Part shown: positions 24,805 to 37,100 of the stretch, piece by piece
Layout of the letters: every line of letters starts with the position of its first letter
Numbering within the stretch: position 1 is the first letter of the stretch
Source: Lichenostomus cassidix
Taxonomy: Eukaryota; Chordata; Aves; Passeriformes; Meliphagidae
Length of the DNA: 64,000 bases
Assembly (NCBI GenBank): GCA_008360975.2
Contig: CM039198.1
Location: forward strand, 9,196,547 to 9,260,546
Direction: 5' to 3'
Made by a program: the position numbers and the translations under genes
Notes under the pieces: generated by a model
What the model was told of the DNA's origin: nothing
The model's input: only the letters and a program-made list of their open reading frames with translations
Databases searched by the model: none

Positions 24805-27800
24805 GGCCAACTCCACACACCATAGAGCACAGAGGAATGGGAACAGGACACAGAGGGACAGTGATGGGAACAGAGATAACCTAATCCCACAAACACAGCA
24901 CTTTGTGGAGTCACCCCTGTGGTGAGAGCCATCAGGCCCATGGTCTGGGGTGAAAACCATCACTGTGAGTCATGGGAAAGGTTCTCTAGACCATGGAACA
25001 GACTGATAGTGGGATGCAGGGAAAGAGGTATTTTAAAGACAAGGGATGATTCGAGGTAGATGGTTAGAGGAAGAAACAAAGGTAGGGAAAGGGAGGAAAT
25101 CAGTGAAGGGTAAGAGGATTCCCAGAACCAGTCAAATAGGCAGCTGGTGATCACATTTGTCTGTCCATGCCCTGACTGATGACTGCAGTCTGTCCTGTCA
25201 AACAGGGCACTGAAGAGAAATAAGGCAGATCTTGGCATCAACATGTGCCTTTGGAGACCTCTGTGGGCAGTCAGTGTATGAACTATAGAGAAGTTAAAAG
25301 TCCAGTGAAAGAATGGTAGGATGGACATGGCTGGTACTTCCTGCCTGTTCCCAAGCACATCTGTGTCCAACTGCCTCCTGAAACATGGAGCAAACCCCCC
25401 TAGCAGCCAGTTTCCTGTAGCAGTCAAGGAGTTTTTCTGAATTAGCTGTAGTCTTTTTCATTCTTCCCCAAAAGAAATACAGAAGTTAGCACTCTCTCAT
25501 TCCTTTGTTTTCCTTTCAGCACCAAGGTTTCTTGCTGTTCAAAGAGCTAACATTTGGAATCTCATTTGCTAAGTAGCAGAGTGGGTTTAGCTCTGGAGGT
25601 CCAGGCATGGTTCATCTTACAGAACACAGCCAGCCTGGGTTACCAACAAGCAGCACACTGAGTGCCCTGCCCTGCTACCTTTCTGTCATCAGAAAATGAA
25701 GCCATGCTGTCTCCCTACCCCAATGCCTCAAAATAACAGGATGTGGCCAGCTGGGACAAAGCTGATTTCTCAAGAGATCCAGAGCTGCCATGAGCACAAT
25801 TTCATGTTTCTATGCCAAAGCTCTGCATGCTGCTGTGTATACTCAGTCCACTCGGATATGACAGAGTGTGACATGAACTACTTTAGTCACAGCCCCATCC
25901 CCTCCATGGGAATGGAGACCCAGAGCTCTGCCACAGATATCCTGGATACTAAGGATTACTAAGGATTACTTCCCCAAGCAGGAGTTGTCACACCATGGCT
26001 GGTAGGGTAGGAATGGATAGAAGAAGGTGAAGGACTGGGGATGAGGCAAATGCAAACCCTGGGCTGGATGTGTCCTGTGCCAGGGCAGCCCAGGAGCAGA
26101 CAGGAGCTCTCCTCCCTTTGCTGGGGAACCCCCAGTGCTCCAGGGGAGCTGCAGGTTGTGCTGGGAGACAGTGAATGGCTGGAGCCCCTGGCCAGCAATG
26201 GACACTGACCCTCTGCCTGACCAAGGGCTTGGGGCTCTGCAGGGCTGAGCAGGGGAGTTTGGTCACCCTGGGACTCTGCAGAAGCCAGAGAACAGCCAGA
26301 AATGCTGGACCCAAAAATAACCATTGCCATGGGTGTGTGGATTGTAAGGCTAATAAAAGCCCAGGGATTCCTTTGTTTGAGGTCTCTACCCAGGGCTGTT
26401 TATGCTGCTGTGCCACTCAAATATTAAGTTACTTTCTTCCCAAAATTGGATGCCTGAGACTCTGCCATGGAAAAACTGAAGCAGAGAAGTTTTTTTACAA
26501 GCCCCACCCTTCTCAGGAGGGATGTGCCACCCTGCTTCTGACACCAGCATCTGGTACGAGGCACAGCAGCAGGGTCAAGCACTCTGAAGGGCTGTGTTGT
26601 TCTGGGCATCTGGGGACAACAGGGCCATTGCTGAGCAAACCTTGTACTGTCAGAGTCACCCCAGATGCACAGAGAGTCACAAGTCCAGATCAAGCCAGCT
26701 GCAGCATTACTGCTTGTCTCCAGTTTGAAATGACCTGCTGTGGGGACAAACCCCTCCCTAAGGGACTGCAGAGCATGGCACACCAGCTAGATGGGCAGAG
26801 GCCCGAGAGGCAGCCAGGGAGCTGGGGGCACACTGCTTGCTCCAGGTGCTCTGCCCTGGAAGGGTGGCTGGAAGCAGTTAAAGAAACTTCCAGCAGATTT
26901 AAATCTGCTGTCTGACCCCTCTCCCTGGCTGTGGCTTGAAAAGGGGCATAGAAAAGTCACCCACAGCAGGCTTGAGGGCAAATGAAGAGCTGGGCAGCAT
27001 GGCTGCCTTCTGGAATTCTTGTGCCTGTGAGTGCAGCTGGGTTTGGAGAAATGGAACATCTGGGAATAATGCCAAATGTTTTAATGTGGGGCCTCCAGCT
27101 CGTGCACTGCAGGAAGCTCAGCCTGGCTAAGCACTCTCTCCACCTGCACTGACACAAACCCACTAACCCTCACCTGTGCACAGTGTCCACTCCCTCTGGC
27201 CAGGGCCAAGGAGCACTGATGGCTTCTGATGCACATCACATCGTGCATCACTCTTCTGATCCCTTGAATAAAATCTCTCCTGGACATGTGGGCAGGGGGC
27301 CCTTGGCTTCCTGTGGGCTCCTGTAGGCTGCCCCAGCATTTGCTGACCCCCAGCAGCACAGCAGCCCCCAGTGTGCTCCACAGCTCCAGGGAATAAAGCA
27401 TCCTATCATCCTGCAGCATCCTCTGCAATTCCAAACAATGCAATTCCAGCACCCTCTCTCCTGTCTGTGCCAGGGCAAGCCTTCCTGTGATTCATTTCTC
27501 ACAAATCACTAGGGTTTTAACAAGCCTGATTCTACTGCTGTGTTCTGCAGTTTCACAGACACAATAACATCACTCGATAACAACTAATAATTAGTGTTCT
27601 TTTAGGAGAGAAAGGGATTCTCCCTTAAAATACAGACACTCTCTCCCACATGCACACACAAACGTGCATAGCAGGGCTAAGGCACAGCAACCTCAAACCT
27701 TGCTGCAGTCATCTGCCAAAAAACATATATTTACAGAAATATCTTGTAGCTATTAATGTATTTATAAGATAGAAAAGCATGTAAAAGCATTGTAGATAAG

Positions 27801-27917
27801 TTTCTGGAGATCTGGTCAGATCTCCAGACGTAGTGTATTCTCCTTTTCATGAGAAGTTAATAAAAGGACATTCTGAGAGTGTCCAAAGAATAATCTCAGT
27901 TAGTTGTCTGTATTTAT

Positions 27918-28067
27918 CATAGAATCACAGAATGCTTCGGGTTGGAATGGACATTAAAGCTCATCCCATTCCAGCTCATTGCCATGGGCAGGGACATGGT
28001 CCACCAGACCAGGTTGCTCCAAGACCTGTCCAACCTGGCCTTGGACACTTCCAGGGATGGGGCATTT
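27918..28067 (-). repeat. CR1 3'-end fragment
   Basis: CATAGAATCACAGAATGCTT tail, then GGGTTGGAATGGACATTAAA, CCAGACCAGGTTGCTCCAAG, CCTGTCCAACCTGGCCTTGG and CACTTCCAGGGATGGGGCA. Truncated soon after. Confidence 0.95.
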
Positions 28068-28822
28068 ATTAATTTATCTTTAACTACATTTAAAAATACT
28101 TTAACTAATCTTCTCTCCTATAGGAAGAATGTTAGGACAAGGTGCTTGAGAACTTTCTGTTTAATGATATGCATTTATGATAATTTCATTAGCAGTACTA
28201 TCTCAAAACCCATTAAATTAAAATAAAATTGGAATATTTAGCTCAGATTCTGTTCCTGGCCCCAGGCCTTAAGCAATCTTTTGGCATATTAAAGCTACAT
28301 TTTCCTCTACTTTAAAATGAAATTTGCATCCACCTGTTGCTGTGGTTGGGCAGATCCCCACACAACATGCCTTTTTTGCAAGCAACTTGGATAGAAAACT
28401 TTTATTTACAAACACTCTCAATTTTTCTTGAATGGTGTTTCCCTGCAGAGGAAATCTGTTCCCTGGATTAAATGGCCCTCCATGACCAAAACTTTGGGAA
28501 CCTCAGAAGCAGAGAAAGCAATGAAATGGCCAAGATACAAAGTGCTGCCAGATGCACATTCCTGCTCCCTCCCTTGTAATCTCTCTCAGGCGTGGGGAAT
28601 GTGACTGTTGTGCCTCTGACTCTGCTGCACAATACACTCACACAGACACACCACCTCTGTTTTTTATTTTTGCTGCTGCTACAAATCTTAATAAATGAGC
28701 CAACAAACAAACAGCAACATAAGGCATGGGAGGAAGGACATCCTCACAACCTGACCAGCCTGAACGAGGCTGCAGGAGCTCCTGCACAGAGCTGTAGCTC
28801 CCCCTGGACCCCCATCTGTCTG

Positions 28823-28873
28823 TGGCCAGACAGACAGACAGACAGGCAGCCAGGCAAACCAACAGGCAGATGG
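28823..28873. repeat. (CAGA/CAGG)n short tandem repeat
   Basis: CAGACAGACAGACAGACAGG followed by decayed GCAGCCAGGCA and CAACAGGCAGATGGACA units. Confidence 0.85.
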
Positions 28874-31125
28874 ACAAGCAGCCACTGCTGCTCTGAGCTC
28901 AGGCCATGTGCCATCCCTGCTGGCAGGACAGTGGCACAGACAGGACCAGGGACTTGAGGTGCAGTGCAGAGTGCTTGGTCCCCCTGGCAGCTGGGACAGA
29001 CTCCTGCCAGGCTCAGCAGGCACATCCTGCAGGGAGAGCCCCTCTGGCACCAGTGCTCACTGCATCTGCAGCATTTCTCCAGGGGCTCCTTCTCTAAGTA
29101 TGCCAAGAGTGGGGCTGCCTTTGTACCCTGACAGAGGACTGAGATGCTGCTCAGGAAAACCCTCCTTCTCCACCAGGCTCAGTGACTCTGGAGGTTGCTC
29201 AGGCAGGGCATGCTGAGCATGACAAGTATCTCTGCCTGGCTGCCTCGATTCTCTCCCACAGGAAGGTCTGGAGAGCCACATCAGAGCTGCTTGCAAGCAC
29301 CAAAGCATGCCTAAGATCAAGGCCAAGCAGTGCATGACATCCAGGTAATGCAGCAGCCTGAAAAGCCCTTGGTGGGCAGAGCAGCAGAGGTTCAGTGCTC
29401 TGCAAGAGCCAACTGGTAACCTCTTCCCTGTGCTCCTGGAAAGGACCAAGCTGGTTCTCCTCCATCCATCAGCACCAGGAGCTCTCTGCAGCTACTGTCC
29501 CCTCTTCAGCATGCCTACACAGAGGCTCTGCCCCTTCTGGCCTTTCTGATTTGGAGGAGGACACAAGCAGAGGACACCTGTGTGTTTCTCCCACATGCAA
29601 CCTTCCCAGGACTATAATGTGAGCAGTCCTTTCACTAGACCAGATAGTCCTTGGTGAAGTGAATGCCTCTTATCTCTGGCTGAAATTAAAGGGTTTGTTC
29701 ATGTTTACCTTCTAATTAGTGGCCTGCCTCTGAGGTAAAAAACCTGTTTCTTGTCCTTGTAGATACTGCTCCTAGCCCTCTGCACAGTGAAGGGAGCTCA
29801 TCTCTCATTTGCCTGGTTTATCTCTTTTTAATGAAACTCCACCATACAAACGTTTCATCTGAGAGGAAGAATATCCAGGTCACTGCATTTGTTCAGTGAA
29901 ATTTAGTCCTGGATGGTCCATAGACAAGAATAACATTGAAGGCAGCACACTGCCAGTGGTGGGGAGGACTGCAGAGATGAGGGATGGCAAAGACAGAGCT
30001 CAAGGAAAATGCTGGGAGGCAGCAGTGGCAGCTGAGCAGGAGACCTGCTGGTGGGAGATGACCAACTGCAGATTGGTAGACACATGCAGAAAAATGGAGC
30101 AGAAACACACAGGAAGTAGCAATTCAATATTCAGCTTGGAAAAAATGCAAGTAGGAGAAAACAGCCCAAAAATAAGCCAGCAGGAGGGAAATCCCTGGAA
30201 ACACTAAGTGATGAATTTTAATTTGCCCCATGCAGTAACTGAGCATCCTCAGAAGAACACAATGAATGCCACTGGGTCTCCTCCACCCCCTCTATTTTCC
30301 CAGTCAGTCCTCTATCCCAAAAATGCTGGTTTAAAGAAGATGAATAAACAGGCCATTTTAAAACTGCCATGTTTCCCTTCTAGACCCTCTGTTCTCTTCT
30401 GGACTTTAGCAGACTTCAAACTGCCAACTGCATGTCTCTGAGCATGTATTTTTGCATCAGCTCAAGTATGTTTATGCAGCAGAAAAGGATAGAGCAAGTT
30501 TTTATTAAAAAGTCCAGTGTTAAAGCATGGTTATGCCAACAGTTAGTACTTCAGTGGTGTGCCTAGGAAATATGGAGATTTTGCTAGGAGATGGTGGCTG
30601 CTCCTGGCAGGACTTCCCTGGGCCCTGGGAACAGCAGTCCAGGCTGTGAACTGCAGCCTGGACACATCACTTGAGGTTCCCTTTCTTTCTCAAGCTGAGC
30701 TCTTGTGACCAGCTAGTCAGAGATGTGCACCACTGTGAAATATGTGACTACACCATCATGTTTTTGTCACAGGATGAGACACAGAAGCACATAATGCAGT
30801 GCTGAACTCAGCCCCAAATACCATTATTTCTGTGTAATCACAACTTTTTCTGTTTGAAGAGAAGTGCCCTCCAGCCTGAGTGTGCTACCTACAGAAAGAG
30901 CAAGTAGAGAAATTGCTTATTACCACAACAAAGTAGAAATGTGATTTTGGCTGTGAGTTCCTGCAGCTATACCAAGGGCTCCAGAGGCACCAAGACTGCC
31001 ATTGCCATTGCAGATAAAGCTCATCACAGAGCACAGAATGCACTCATTTGGAGGAAGGTTGGCACCTGAATCCCTGGGACTATCCTGCCCTGAGGATGCA
31101 TTTCCAGCATGGTCCAGACGCTGAG

Positions 31126-31179
31126 ACCTGCTGCATCTTCCAGATTCATCAAACCTGCTGCATCTTCCAGATTCATCAA
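31126..31179. repeat. Perfect 27-bp tandem duplication
   Basis: A 27-base unit beginning ACCTGCTGCATCTTCCAG occurs twice in direct succession with no mismatch, and the next three bases begin a third copy. A recent local duplication, likely variable between individuals. Confidence 0.97.
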
Positions 31180-34100
31180 ACCACACTCTCAAAGCAGATA
31201 AATAAAATATATTGGTTTGATTGCTCTACCCCTAGCAAGTTAATCTTGTTTATGGAATTGGGCATTTCAATATCTGTTTTACTTTTATGTCCATGACAGC
31301 ATATAATTACCTGTTACTGCATCAGTGAATTTGAATAATAGTAATATGGAAACATTAGAAGTCATTGGGAAGCCTTTGTGCTCCATACTAGGCATGTAAG
31401 AGAATGAACCTTTTAGACTGCTTTTAAATTAAAAAAAAGCTGCCAGTTATTCCTGTGACAAGTATAGAAGTGTAAGTGCAAAAGTAGATAAAATCAGCAG
31501 AAAAGCAGTAACAGTAACAGGAAATATTTTATAAATATACATTAAGAGGAAGACCAAGTAAAAGAATCAGTTTCAGCTCAGCAGAGGAGAGCTACCAATG
31601 GATGCCCATGTTCAGGATATTTAAAAATTGTCATTTGTTAATAAAAAAATCATCCATCACCAAGTGGGTCACAGTTAATACCAACAGCAAGGATTTCAGC
31701 CTGCAATGGGGAAAGAATAAACTGGAGAACCCTGAGATTGAAAGCCTTTTGAAGAACTGGCTCATAAATCTCAGAGAATTTGCTAATCTTCTCTGAGAAT
31801 TCATGGAAAATCAGGAAGGGAGAATTCTGGCAACGCAGATATTGTCTAGCTTGGAGAAATGGGAAAAGAAGGACACAGGTGTGGAACAGCTCCTCGAACT
31901 CCAGTTCCTAGAAAAATAACTGAATAAATTATTTAACAATTTTTAAAGGACCCAGAGCAAGTAAGAAGGATATAATTCAAAGTCTGTGTTGTTTTGTCCA
32001 GGATATATGTGTTTCCTGAATGGAAAGAGAAGAAAAGTACTTTAATACAGGGCAGGAATGGATGAAAGGAGAGTGTCTCAGATATGTCATTAATCTGCTG
32101 AAAAGCAAAAGGGTGGTTTATTTTCCCATCCCTCACAGGAGAGAGAAAAATTAATTTAACTTGCAGAAGGGAAGGTTCAGGATGAAGGTGGTATTGAAGC
32201 CACAGTAAAGGTTGAACTGCTTCAAGAAAATACCAAATAACTATTTATAAGAATTTATGTAGATATTATTCAGCCTTTCTGGAGCAGAGGAGTGAGTCTG
32301 TGACTAGAGTATGAGGTTCACATATGTATTGTCAGCAGCTGTTTCCAAAGATTACACTATGCTGACATTCCACTGTGAAATGTCTTGGAATAGATGCATT
32401 TGATATGAAAATAGAAATACTATTTGAAGTATGATGTCATGTATTAGAAAGAAAATAAAATCTGATAGAAATAATCTAGTAAGAAAATGCTACTTAGCAA
32501 AGATCAACACTTGGAACTGAAAGTTAAGAATTGGGGTGGGGATGATACAATCTTTCTGGTAGCATTCACAATGAAACCTTCACTAATATTATCACAGACC
32601 ATTTTCCTCCACAGGCCTCTGATGCTTTACTTACATGATTACTGAGAAACTGCTTAACTCTCCTCATTTCTGCTCTCTGGGGGGAAATTTATTATGAGGG
32701 TAATGGGCTGAGATGTAAGAGCAACAACACAGCCTGACAGTGATTGGGAATAAGGCTGTGGTTACCACTGGGACATGGGTTTTACTTCTTCTTGATCCTG
32801 GTATTAAAGAACAAATACAAGTGATTCAATTACCAGCATCTAAACCAGTAGCAGCTCCCTGCAGGCACCCAAACCTGACCATTTCCAAAGACGTGTGGAA
32901 GGCCTGGGTTCAGCTTTGTTCATCAATCCCTTCTCAGAGCAGTCATGCTCCCCTTGCATGCACACAACACCTCCATCCATGAGCCATGAGGACTTTGCCA
33001 ACCCACTCTGAGTCATGGAGCCAGACAACTTTCTAGGCTGGTCCACCAGACCTCTAGAAATGCCAGTAAGAAATGGATGCACTTGGCTGACACAGACATG
33101 AGGTTGTTGTTTTTGAAAAGACCTGATCAAACTCAGGTTGATGGGGTCACAGATACAATCCTGTGCTGGATTAGTCAAAGGATTCTGCAGATCAGTGACC
33201 TTGGATCCATGCTAAGGATGCTGGGCAGAGAGGTCTGTGCCAAAGCCCTCAGGCACTGCAGCACACAGCTGAGGGTTTCTGAAGAAGCTGATGTGGACCT
33301 GTCTGTGTCCCCTGTCCCCTCCAGCCCAGCAGCTCAGCAAAGGTGCTGTCTGGCCACTCTGCACCACCTGGACATCATCACCTCAAAGAGGTATAAAGAA
33401 ATCATTCCTAGCCTATAAACTGTCTCTACACAAACCTCTGCAAGCTTTTACCTGTGAAGCACAGTAGTATTTGCACCTGAGTTATTTTGAAGCCTGGGAC
33501 TGGGGAAAAAAAAATAAATCTAGGCAAAACCAGAAAGTTCTGTTGAGTCTGCCGATTATATCCCACTACTTTAGATGGGATTTTTAAGGCCATGGGGTTT
33601 TTAAGTCATGTGCTTTGGTGAAAAAGGTAGAATTCCATTTTAATCTAGACTTAATATTAAAAAAATGGTCATAAATTTCTAGATAACAAGCTGTGGAGAA
33701 CAGGAATGAACAAGCATTGCTGCACAGCTTTTGGTACAGTTAATCCAGGAGTCATGGAAACACTTTCTTGATATTATCCAAAGCAAAAAGCTCCTACACA
33801 GTCCCCTCTGTCAGGAGCTTGTCCTGCTCAGGGCACCTCACTGTCTTCTGTACTACTTCCCTTCTGAGACCTCCTGTGAAGTCCCAGGCCAACCTCTCTG
33901 TGACACCTGTGGTGCTGCACCCAACTGCCTGAACACTTGTGCCAGGCTCAGAGAGATGCAAAATGGGGGGAAAAAAAGTATTTAATTCTGGGAAAATTTA
34001 ATTCAAACCCAAGAGCCACTTTCTGCCTTGTAAAAATCATATTTGCACCTTCCTGCTCTGCTGCAGCAACCTTGTTTCTGGAGGAAGGAATGGGGAGCCT

Positions 34101-37100
34101 GAGCACAGCCCTGCATTTCAGGCAGGTCCCACCTCCTGGACAGCAAACCTTGGCCTCACACCTAGGGAGCAAGCAGGACAATGCAGAACAGATGCTGAAT
34201 TCAAACTACAGATTGATAACAACACCCTCAGGCTCCTGCTCTCTGACTTAGTATGAGAAGAATACCTTGGTAAGGCATGAAATCTACATCTCAGTGCAGT
34301 TCCTTGTGGGAATTGCCAGACAGCCTGTTTGAGCACAAGTGTATCCACAGGCAGAGCTGCTCAGTGCTCTTCCTTCCACTCAGGACTGCAGACCTCAGCT
34401 GAGCAGATGCTCACAGCCAAGTCAGGCAGGCTGGTGCTGTCTCATCACCAGGGAGAAAAAGACGACCCAGCTCCTTCAGCCTGGACATCTGAAAAAGCAC
34501 TGAGAGTCTGACCTCAGAAGTTTCTCTTCCTCAGCTCGCTAAAAAGGATTCTGAATGTTTTGTCTTTTTGAAATAAGGATTAACTTGTTCTTCACTGTCT
34601 ACAGGACTAAGAAGTTCCTGCCCCAAGGTTTCTCACCTGTCCACACTGGAACATCACAGCAAAAACAATCCTTGAAGCTTATGAGAAAGCTGCCATCCCC
34701 CTGGACACCCTGTGCTGGCACTTCTGCTGGCTCCCTGGGGCAGTAGGACAGTCACAGCACAGCACAGCAGTTCACATGAGCAAGCATGTGGTGTTTGACT
34801 CCATGCAGAGAAGAAGAAACTGAAGCCTTGTCTATCAGTATTTGCCCTTGAGCTGCTCACCTGCCACAGGAGGTTGGTGGTTGATCCTCCTTTGCTGGAG
34901 ACTATAAATGAGCCAGTGGACACCAAATACACACACCCACCATGAGGCATGGAGGCTGCCAGCAGAAGCCCTCACTCACACCATCCCAGGAGTTGGCCTT
35001 TCCCACTGGTGAGCTCTGGGCAGCTCCTGCTAGCCATAAACTAACCCTTATCCCCTCTGGAGAAATCAGCATCTCTTGCATCTTCTGCACAGAAGGACTG
35101 CACACCTCTCTCAGGAGGTGGAGATAACCTGTTGAGTAGCACAGCTGCATGTTAGTGACCAGGCTGAGATCTGGCTTTGGTGCCGTCTGGAACACCTTTC
35201 CATTTCTGTGCTCACACTGCTTCAGCCCCCATCGAGACAAGCAAGGGACGTACTCAGCATTCCTGGAGACCAGGCTGCTGCAACCACAGGGGAAAACCCC
35301 AGGGGAGGCACTGAGGTGGCTGACAGCAGGTCTGGCCCCTCTGCCCACCCTCACCATTCCCTCTGAGCAGGGTCTGGTGCTCTGTGGCCTTGGGAGCTCA
35401 TGCCACACAGAAGCCACCCCAGGAAAACATCAATGCTGAGAGCTGGACCAGAGCATGGAGGGAGGCTCAAGAGGGCCAGCCCAGGGCTGCTGCTGAGTGC
35501 AGATGGGGTTAAGAGGCACAAGAGGGTTTAAGAGGAGGCTTGAGTAGCTCAGGTCTCCATTGTTGCTGTAAGTTTTCCCCTGCTGCAGCTCAAACATCCT
35601 TCACTTGACTAAATACTTCTGTGCCTGTTGCTGAATTGGAACAGTCAAAGCTTCCCAACAGCCTGGGATCTGCAGGATCACTGTGCCAGCTGCATCTGTA
35701 CACATCTGCCCTCCTGTGCAGCCCCTACAGACCTGTGTCTGTCTCCCCAGCATCACTAGAACTTCAGAGGGATCAGTGTTGCTCCTGCTACAGGAGCTCT
35801 GTGTTGTTTATTCCAAGTTTCTGTAATTGACTGGATAAAAGGAAAAAAGTTGGTAGGATTACAGAAGGAATTTTTTTGGTGAATTTTGTACAGCTGCAGG
35901 ATCTCACCATGTGAAGAAAAATAAAACCTGTTTTATTTGAGGGAAATCTGAGAGGTTATCTTGGTTTTGGCCTGATTCTAGTAGGTGTCTTGTATACTTA
36001 AATGAATTAAATCTAGTGCCTAATTAATCACACTCTGCTACACAATGGCAGAACACTTCAGTGCATTATTTTCTTCAGAATAATATTGGTAAACAATATA
36101 GAGAACTGCAACTACACTGTAACTTGTGGTTGCTGTTTCTCAGGCTGTGCTCCTGACAGAGGGAACCTCTGGAGCTGAAAGGTATTTTCACAGCAGGATC
36201 TGAGCAAAAACAGTAAATGTAACATTTCATGATCTCCACTGAAAGAGCAAAGTCACTAGACAGGAAACAGGGCTGAGATCACAATCAGTGTTGCAGGAGT
36301 AGCTTTCAGATCTGGCTGGCTATTTTCTGGGGTGATATATTTAACTCCTTCAGCTGAAGATATTGCCTTACTACTGCTGGAGCTGCAGCCTAGCAGAGAG
36401 AGGGGAAAATGAACAACAATGAAGAACTTATACATTTATACATACATATATTTTATTTAGTTATAAATACATTTCTCACCCTGAGAAGAAAACATGGAAG
36501 TTGTCAAGGAAGGCAACATCATAAATAAAAGAAAAAGCTTGCAAGAGAGGAAAGAATTGTGTCCTATATTGTGATGAACAGTAATTCAACTGTACTCCTG
36601 GGAAATATTCTGATAAGGCAACTGAGGTAGTTACACATTATGTGATAGAGAGGGACAATTGTTACTCTGCACAGAGCAGAATGAGACATCTTAGGTCTAC
36701 AGGCTATCAAAAGCCAAGCTGCAACATTGTTAAAATTAGTAAAAACAAGGAAAAAGTATTTTAAAGGATTTCAGTTGTGCCGCATTTCGAGCCATAAGAA
36801 GCTGGTGGATGTCTGCCCTTTGAGCTGCATGCCACCCAAACAGAGAGACAATGACAAACCATGACCTAAAAACAGACCAGTGCCATCCCTGGCAGGCAGA
36901 GCCCCTCATGGCAGCTGTCTGATGGTGCTAATGCTGCAGTTCTCTGGGGGATATAGGTGTGCACTCCAAGCAGGTACAACCCAGAGAGCCTAAACGAGCA
37001 GCCAGAATCACTGCTATTTTGAACTAAAGGACTAATGGCTCAGATTGATTTTGACTCTTCAAAGGTGAGGTGTGCCTGAGAGGATGAAGGTGTACAGTGG

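Noticed and set aside
26175..26915. The longest plus-strand open frame outside the GC-rich blocks, 246 codons.
   Set aside because: It has no resemblance to a known domain, is rich in Cys and Ser without pattern, lies in intron 1, and has competing frames on the other strand. I take it as chance.
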